A stretch of DNA of 64,000 nt from Corythucha ciliata (lineage: Eukaryota > Arthropoda > Insecta > Hemiptera > Tingidae): the NCBI GenBank assembly GCA_038030265.1, contig CM075943.1, forward strand, positions 8,308,001 through 8,372,000. Reading direction: 5' to 3'. A program made the translations under genes and the position numbers. The notes under the pieces are model-generated. The model searched no databases. It was not told the DNA's origin and saw only the letters and a program-made list of their open reading frames with translations. Below are positions 56,622-64,000 of the stretch, one piece after another. Numbering within the stretch: the first letter of the stretch is position 1; each line of letters starts with the position of its first letter.

Positions 56622-59600
56622 CTACATGTTCTCAAATTGGTCAACTCTACGTTTTGTGTTACCCTTACGGATTTCTCGCAAAGTCTTATATTTGTCCCTA
56701 CCTTGACGCACGTTCTCTCTGTGAATCTTGTCCATGGCCGTTTCCTTAGTTTCATCCCTCGATTGAGCGAGATCTTGCTTCAACATCTAAAATACGGGTC
56801 GAAAAAAACAATGGTTGTTGTTGAAGGTTAAACTACAGCGGCAAAACTACTCGCCTTGAGCTGGTCATGAAGTCGCTCGTTTCTTTCGGCCAGAGTTCGT
56901 CTCTCTTCAACTGGATCGACAATATTATCGTCCGTGACGAGATCGCGAGACACGTCACCGTTGGGAAGTTCGTCGTTTTCATCCTGGTCATTCTCGGTAA
57001 CGTGATGATGTTGAGGAGTTTGAGCGGCGTAGAGAGCCGCGGCGGCTTCCTCTTGTTTTTTCCTCGCAGCTTCAACCTCCTCCTATTGTTTATTGAAAGA
57101 CAATTTTTGTGTGTGTGCGTTGCTTATTAATCTGGGGCGTCGTAGAGATGAGTTTTTTTGTTTAAAAAAAACCTCAACAATTCCCCTTTTTAATGGTCAA
57201 ACAAACTCGAAAAAAAAAATTAAAAATTGTGAACAAAAGCAGCAGAAAATTGTCAGTGACAAAGCATAAAATCAAGCTGCTTCATTTCACTTGTACCAGA
57301 CCCATTTTTTCATGCATAGGGATAAGCTGTCGAAAGCTAAAAATTGTAACGATTACGAGCGTTAGGTACAGAATCCAAGTGTCCTTATATTTCCGAACTG
57401 GACCAGCCTCCGGTACAAGCGAAATGACGGAAAACCCACGAACGATAGCAAAAAGTAAAAGCAAGCAAAAAAAAGAGAGCAAACGCCATTGTGTCAGGAC
57501 AATATTTTTTTTTTTTTTTTTTTTTAAGCATGCTTCAAACAGTCACTCCTCACAAGCAATAAACCGTTAGAAAAAAAACGTTGCAGAGAAATAAAACTAT
57601 TAAAACTCATTCCAATTCTGAGATCAAGTAACAAACCTCCTCCTGCTTTAGCCGAACAGCATTTACTTCCTCCTACAACATTAACATTAAACTTATTTGT
57701 AATTACACATTATGTACTAAAAAATTGCAATAAATAACATTATCTTGAGGGGAAAACATTATGAACTAACTTATGTTAATGTAATACGCGAACGAACTAG
57801 CTGAGACACTGCTACTAGAACGATGGCACCCACCAATCAAGTTTAATAGTTGAGGTAATTCTCAAAGGGCAGTTGGGCCGAGGGGGTCAATTTCCGAGTT
57901 TTCACGGGAAAATAGCACCCTCTGGGTGAGGGGGGGGGGCAAAAAATTAAAATACAATATTATGCGGTTCCCCATGTCCTAGGGAGTTGACATTCACATG
58001 GTCAACCTTTGTCAACGTTGTAAAGCGGCTAAGTATCGCCTTCAAGACCGAAATCAGAGAATGGGAAGTTGGGATACGAGAATGGGCAGCTTTTAAAGCC
58101 CTTACAAGCGAAACGGAGCTGCTCGCACGGTACTGAGCGGTCAGCGAACTTAACGTTCTCGATAGAGACGGGTCCGGATCCTCCATATCACCACTGAGAG
58201 TTTCGTGGAGTGAATATTCCGAAAGAACGGACCGTTAGTCGATCGATCAGGCACAGTAGAGAAATACTACTGACTGTCCACCAGCGACCCTTAATAAAGT
58301 GGACCACAAAATGGAGGAAAACTCGCCAAATTCATCGAACTCAAGGCAGGAACAAATTTTCCTCGGTTGTCTGTACCCATTGAAACCAACACGGTTTCAT
58401 CTGTTTTCGAACAACAAAATCTCACACGAGGGGCGGTAAACTTCTCCATTTCGAGTCGGATTCACGTTCCAGAGGCTCGTCTGTGTGAGTCTACGCTCCT
58501 TTCTCTCTGACTACGACGCCCTTGGATCTAAGAGTGGGCAGCTTCACTAGAGAAAATGTCAGATACACCTACAGAAGAGGGGGGGGGGGTCGTTGTCTGT
58601 CAAAAAAATCCGCGGAAGCTCACAGTATGAAAAATTCGGGGCAAACACACCTTTGGGCTGCTTTGAAAACGGCTGGCTAGAGTAAAAAGTCATTCCCCAC
58701 GACCAATACGTTACGAAACCAACAACGTCATTCAATTTGATTGTAGATATTGCCATGAGCGAGTTTTAAAAAATGTGAAATTTCGAGGCTTACTAGTAGC
58801 CAGGGCTTCATTGGAAATTGGATGGCGGTGGTGGTTTTCTAGTTTATTGTTTGCAAAGAACCCATTTTTACACTTGCCAGCCGTTTTCAAACAGCCTAAA
58901 GATGTGTTTGCCAACAGCTAGCAGGGGCTCTGTTGTGAGCCCCTGGCCCACGGAGAATGTCTGGCGATCTCAGAAGTGCAGTCATCTCCTACACTATAAA
59001 AAACGTTCTGCTCAGGTGCCGGACACGATCAAATGGTCTGGATTTTTCATACGGTGGGCTCCTGGACTGTAACGTGTCTTCGGGGAAACTGTCGTTGACG
59101 CTATCTATTCAGGACTTTCTGCTCGAAAAAGACAAATTTTCCCCCAGAAAATGATAATTTCAGAGATAAACTTCAAATTTTGGTCGCCTCGGACTCCCTA
59201 TAAGTTCGGTAACTGCGGCAATTTAGCCCCTCAAATTTCTTGCTATTAGAAAAAAGCAGCTTCTCTGAGAAGATCTCAAGACGTCAGAGACATAGGGGGC
59301 TGGCACTTCCCATCCCTCCCGCCCACCACATCAAGGCTTCGGTGTTCCGTACACGCCTATAAAGTCTACCCGGAAAATGGTGGGGGGGGGGGTAGATAAG
59401 TTTAAAATTCCTACTCAGCCCACCAACTCCCAGATACAGCAAATTTGGATTTCCAGGAAGCCAAAACCCACGAAATTGGGTTTTTAGTGAACCAGACTTT
59501 TATTGCGCAAAATCCCCGAAGTTGGTGTTTGAATGAGGCTACCTCACGAAATTGGGTTTCCGGCGGAAAAAAAAAAAAATACGAGAATTTCATTATTTAG

Positions 59601-62055
59601 TGAGACAGACCCACAAAAAAGGTATTTTGGCGAGAAAAAAACCATTAAATATTGGAAAGGGCAAACGGTGGGGGCTTTTGAGCTTAGCAAGGCTAAAACA
59701 GACGTCGTACAATTTTAAACGTACGGTAGGGTCATTACCGTCACCCCATTCGACGCCACATTTGAAAGAACATTCTGTAATATCCATCGTTCTAGAGCTT
59801 TTACGCGGGTAATAATAATAATAATAAAAAAAGTCGAGAAATACGGGAAATTCCAAGCTCTCTTGCAAGACAATGGGTTGCTGCGAGCAATTAAAAGATA
59901 CGACGCTATAAACGCGAAATAATTGGTTTTTACTTAATCACTCGCAAATGGGAAACCAACAAAACTCACCGTGCCATCGAGATGGCACTGAAACTATTGG
60001 GAGGAGATTTTAACTTTCTCAAAGCTGTTAAAAGGTCTTTGAAAATTGAATAATTAGCCGAAATAAGTCCTGGAAAGAAGAGGTGTGAAACAACAAAAAT
60101 TATGGTTAAACTAACTATTAAGTGCTTCTCCCCCTTTACGTGCGAAATAAACAAATAATTTGATTAGAACAAAAGGATGAATTTGATTTTTAAATTTGAG
60201 TAAAATTGACGAAGAAATACGATCAGCTCAGCCGACTAACCCGTGCAAGAGGCTATTTCTATTTATAAAAACTAAAGAGAAACTTGGGTGGGAGAGGGTG
60301 GGGGTTGTAAAAAATTGACGTACCTGTAGCCGTCTGGTTTCTTCGTCCTTGGCTTCAACGGCGCTTTGAATTCGAGTCACTTCCTCTTGTTTAGCTTGAA
60401 TCTCCTGTTCCAATTTCGCTCGTTCAGCCGCTTCCATGTTCTTCGACTCTTCAAGACGAGTCATCATTGCCGTCAACTCGTTTTGACGTTCTTCCAATTC
60501 CTCTTTGGCCAATTGAAGTTGTTTCAATTGCTCTTCTAACCGTCGGATCATTTCCTGAACACAGAAGAGGATGATGGATCAGGGAATGGCGCGGGGCGAG
60601 AGGAGCCACTCTGGGTTTGAGTACTCGTGGTGAATCGTACTTGTGCTTCTTGAAGATCTTGTTGACGTTTTTCAATTTCGTCCTGCATATTTTTAATCCT
60701 CTCCTCATATTCTTGTTGTTTTCTCTCCGCTTTTTCTCTGGCAGCAATCTCAGACTGTAATTTTTCCCTGCAATAAAAACATCAACACCGCTTTGATTTT
60801 TGACAAACCTTTGTGTGGCAATGGATGGGGGAAGGGGTCGAGCTGATGAGTAAACCGACTACTCAGAGCTTTATCAACAATAAACGGAAACGTTGAAACA
60901 CACACCTTTGTTGCTGTTTAGCGGCTTTTTCCTCTCTGGCTTGAGCTTTCATTTGCTGTACGTCTATCGTGTCGGGTTTACGCCGCCTCATGTACAGCTC
61001 ATGATTTCCCATACAGAGAGCGAGAATTCGCTTGTTGATTCGAACTCGTGACGCGAAAAAGACGAAATCCGGGGCTTTCTTGTCGATGGGTTTGATTATG
61101 AATTTTCTATCGTTGAACGAGATGTTACGAATTTCAGACCAAGGAAACCCTATCTTTGGCGTTAATCTGAAAAGTAACAGAAAATTATACGTTTTTTTTT
61201 TTTTGTTTGTACTTTTTCCACGCTCGATTCTATTTAAAATTACGCAATCATTTTTAAGTGATGCAAGAGTCTTAAAATAAAATCTGTGAATCATTACAAT
61301 CATTCTGGTTATAAAAGCTTCTTTTCTCTTTCACAGTCACTCTTTCTCTCTCTTTCCTCCGTTCAAACTAAAGAACTGTTAACTGGCTTACTTGTCATCT
61401 TTCTCGTAAATATTGAGACCTAGAGCGTCCACTCCGAGCCATAATTCAGTCCCTTTTTTGTTGCGAATTTCGAAATAGTTAACGCCGTACATTTCCAAAT
61501 CTTGTGCAATTTTAAGATATTCCATCATGGCGTCCTCCCTGAGCATGCCCTTGTGCTCGTGCCACCATGTCGTGATATTTTGTTCCCATTCGTCGTTCGA
61601 CATTTTATGCTGGTCCATAACTCTGAAAAAAAAAAAAAAAGTCGATGCGTAGTGCTACGATACACAAACAGCGATTGGTGGGAAGGGGGTGGCTAGAGAG
61701 TCGAACCAACTCACCTCTGGGGTAAAAGCCTGTCGTTGGCAAGAAAGCCGGGACCGTGAAGAGGTTTGTTGTAGTCACCGTGTCGGGCTTGAACAGCGTA
61801 CGATGCCAGAAGCACTGACGTTTCGGGTGGGCAGTATATTTCATCGGATAGAATGGCATTTTTGACCTGACCGTTCCAATTATATTAAATCGCGAATAAT
61901 TAAAAATCGCGGGGGGGGGGGCGTGCGCTTACCTGAAGGTAAAAAAGACGCAGCGTGATATCTTGAATGAGTTCTTCGGCGACGTCTTCGGGGTAGAATT
62001 TAGCCCGAAATTTAAACTGAAGAGGATTCTCCTTCTTCACATCCTGGTTCATCAC
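56622..62055 (-). CDS. Moe: Moesin (ERM family), 3' nine exons, N-terminus not in view
   Basis: Moesin links cortical actin to the plasma membrane. Exons: 62055-61933, 61866-61715, 61622-61392, 61166-60906, 60767-60641, 60554-60324, 57672-57637, 57082-56855, 56786-56622, totalling 517 residues. [96 protein letters not shown]. Then a coiled-coil helical region and the [26 protein letters not shown] with the conserved regulatory Thr in KYKTL and terminal DQFENM. About 60 N-terminal residues are missing and lie beyond 62055, probably outside the window. The last intron has a GC donor (AAG|GCGAGT). Exon 7 is a 36-bp microexon resembling the start of exon 8. Confidence 0.96.
58609..59070. mobile_element. 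Foldback DNA element, copy 2 (left arm deleted), in a moesin intron
   Basis: Same orientation as 2123-2692. The core (ACGACCAATACGTTACGAAA, GAGGCTTACTAGTAGCCAGG) and right arm are conserved, but most of the left arm is missing between GAAAAATTCGG and CAAACACACCTTTGG. The right terminus is better preserved than in copy 1. Confidence 0.78.
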
Positions 62056-64000
62056 CTAATAAAACACACAGGAAATAGCTAATAAATATAAACAATTCGA
62101 TCATTATTTCACTGTTTACGTTAGGGCCCAGTTCACAATCTCTGAGCGCTCAAAAAAGGAGCGAATCCATAAAATGCTAAATACATTTTTGTGAACAGGG
62201 CTCAAATTCCAAGCACAACAGTCTGCTGGGAAACACAATGAAGCGACTCACCCAAGAGACATATTCTGTCTTCCAAACAGCGTCCCAGCATGCAGCAATC
62301 AAAATTAAGCATCAAAATAATTATGAAATTATTATTCTTTTTTTTCTATGTTACTTTTTGTTTTTTACTTAATTTTGGGGGACAAGTCGAGTTATTTTTT
62401 TGTGGAATTTAAAAATCTTGGAAGACAGCAAGCAAGCGAGATGAAGTAAGAAGAGCAAGAAGATAAGATAAAACGTTTAGTGGTCACGAAATATGAAGGA
62501 AAAAAAGTTTAGCTTCGAACAATTACGAGGGGTGAACGAGCAAACAACGTGGAATTTTCAAACAGGAATTAATGATGCGAAGCGGAAATGGATAGACTTC
62601 GTATGAATGGGACACTTAATGAATCCTGTAGTCCACAATACCACTAGCCAAGACCCGATCAAATCCTCCTATTCTAATAGCCACAACCACCTAAGTCAAT
62701 TATACGCTACGACGATCATTCTTCAAACTCCTGCCCTCTTTCAAGTGACTTGGTGTCACTTCGAACATCGAGTCCGAATTTCTCGGCACCACTTTCGTGG
62801 CTTTCACACTGCCAAAACACCCATTTGGCACAAGCCTCAGTGGCCTGGGGCACTAACCAGAAATTATCCAGGGAGAAACGAAATCGGCTAGGTACCTATA
62901 CGTAATAAAGTACGTCCTAATGGGCAAATTCATTGAACTTCCTAATTGCATGAACTACATTTTCACAAAAACGCCTTAAACGCCTTTTTACTGATTGGCC
63001 AAACAGGTAGATTTGCCCCATGGGCAACTGTAGCTGGAGGATTTCACTCTTCAGGAGTAGCTGATGGGCTGGATTTGACGTCAAGTGTGACGTCATCTTT
63101 GGAGTGATATATCGCGACTCGGCACCACCGCGGTGTATCCCTAAAAATCTACCCTCCCTAGTGGCACCACCCAGGCCACAAAAAACATATTTCCGGTGTC
63201 ACGCATTGCACGCCGTTACCGGGGGGGGGGGGGCATTCCACTAATATGCTAGCGTTCACTTTAAATGCTCCAATTTACTATTTTTGATTCATCATATTAT
63301 TATTCCCCTTAACCTCTCGTGCGATGGGACTCCTCTAAGTGGTGGACAGTGTACTTAAATGTAGTTCGAGTGCTACCCGCGCCCTGACGGTACCAAATTA
63401 CTAAATGGGTTTGTTAAGGGCGCTTGACCGCGGTTCCCGAAAACCTAATACGTTCCCCCTCGATCGTCCAACCATTCTATTCACCCTTCCCCCAACATCC
63501 AAGCCGAAATCTACCTAAAAATCCTGTTTCTTAAAAACCGTCGCGTCGAAGATTACACGGTTAGCGTAGCGTGCCTCCCGTGATTCCGTGAGATAATTTT
63601 CTCCCCCCCCTCCCCCCAATTCCTTTCTGCCTTTGACACTTGTTGTAAATAGCTCTGATTGTGAACCTTGCTTAATTGTCACTGAAACTAGAAAGCGAAA
63701 TATTCGGCTTCCTCGTGGCTAATTAAGTAGGTAAGAAGGTAACGGCATAACTCGAACGTGTTAAACTATTAACGGTTTAACGCTTGGTTGAGCCTTGTTT
63801 TGACATATCCGAGGAAATATTTTTCCACAAATTCCTAAGCCCCGGTGTTTTTCCTCTCTGATCAAATCGCACACAAAGAAATCGCGCATGTTGCAATTGA
63901 ATTTGCCGAGTCCAAGAAGTCAATATTAACGTGAATACAACAGGTAAGGCAGTCATGAGTGGGGAGGAGAGGAGAGAAGTAATGAAAATAGTTTTACAGT
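62056..64000. other. Moesin upstream intron or 5' region, no exon found
   Basis: No sequence encoding the moesin N-terminus was found. A small inverted pair (GGGCCCAGTTCACAA / TTGTGAACAGGGCTC, 62124-62210) looks like an 85-bp MITE. Paired CRE motifs lie at 63076-63095 and a G13 run at 63221-63233. The frame 62607-62891 has no domain. Confidence 0.45.
63076..63095. promoter_or_regulatory. Two perfect CRE palindromes, 4 bp apart
   Basis: TGACGTCA at 63076-63083 and 63088-63095, separated by AGTG, giving a 12-bp period. CREB/ATF dimers bind this motif; function here, in the region 5' of the visible moesin exons, is inferred. Confidence 0.45.

Noticed and set aside
56867..57130. Plus-strand frame of 87 residues
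   Set aside because: Antisense to moesin exon 8.
62607..62891. Frame of 94 residues as a moesin 5' exon
   Set aside because: Wrong strand and no similarity to the FERM N-terminus.

Overview
This is eukaryotic, AT-rich chromosomal DNA with intron-rich genes and long repeat-filled intergenic and intronic stretches. A delta-class glutathione S-transferase and an invertebrate-type moesin tail point to an arthropod. I cannot name the species. A GTP cyclohydrolase feedback regulator (GFRP) homologue is present; Drosophila lacks GFRP, so a non-dipteran and perhaps non-insect arthropod (for example a crustacean) is plausible, but this is inference.

Seven host protein genes can be assembled exon by exon. 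From left to right they are: GFRP with a long Ser/Pro-rich tail (minus, 1140-1887); sphingolipid delta-4 desaturase DEGS1/ifc (minus, six exons, 4023-8714); a delta-class GST with a one-base frameshift exactly at its catalytic serine (minus, 12375-13522); the SSU-processome protein UTP25 (plus, 24706-33737, with a 6.6-kb first intron); a small secreted Gly/Trp/Asn-rich protein with a TATA promoter (plus, 42973-43806); an NME5-like nucleoside diphosphate kinase (plus, 54021-54996); and the 3' nine exons of moesin (minus, 56622-62055, N-terminus beyond the exons I can see). NME5 and moesin converge. A degenerate tRNA-like gene lies at 10238-10311 (minus). The genes look like independent housekeeping and effector genes, not a cluster acting in one pathway.

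Most of the rest is mobile and repetitive DNA. Two RNase H-bearing non-LTR retrotransposons are present, at 34951-38905 (5'-truncated) and 48314-52407 (internally deleted), both with poly(A) tails and target-site duplications. The first sits inside a 5.57-kb structure bounded by 49-bp inverted repeats that also holds pieces of a Copia element and of another non-LTR element. There is a 549-bp foldback element with a 9-bp target duplication and a homologous empty site, a pair of identical-length 141-bp Harbinger-like MITEs, a 74-bp perfect inverted repeat resembling a Penelope-type terminus, and several other foldbacks.

The most unusual feature is a set of at least five unrelated families of short, highly diverged tandem units (17 to about 150 bp) filling blocks of 0.3-1.5 kb. 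The main family (about 29 bp, unit core GCTAATTCGCGGCTAAAA) makes up blocks at 9.5-12.1, 14.0-15.5, 23.7-24.3, 25.6-26.9, 29.8-30.8, 45.1-46.3, 47.7-48.3 and 52.4-52.7 kb. Some blocks are capped on a constant side by GC-rich, hAT-like termini. A second family (CCAATTTCGTGGATTT unit) lies within different termini (GGTGACCAGA). This suggests non-autonomous DNA transposons whose interiors have become minisatellites. More than fifteen poly-G/poly-C runs of 10-14 bases are scattered through this otherwise AT-rich DNA.
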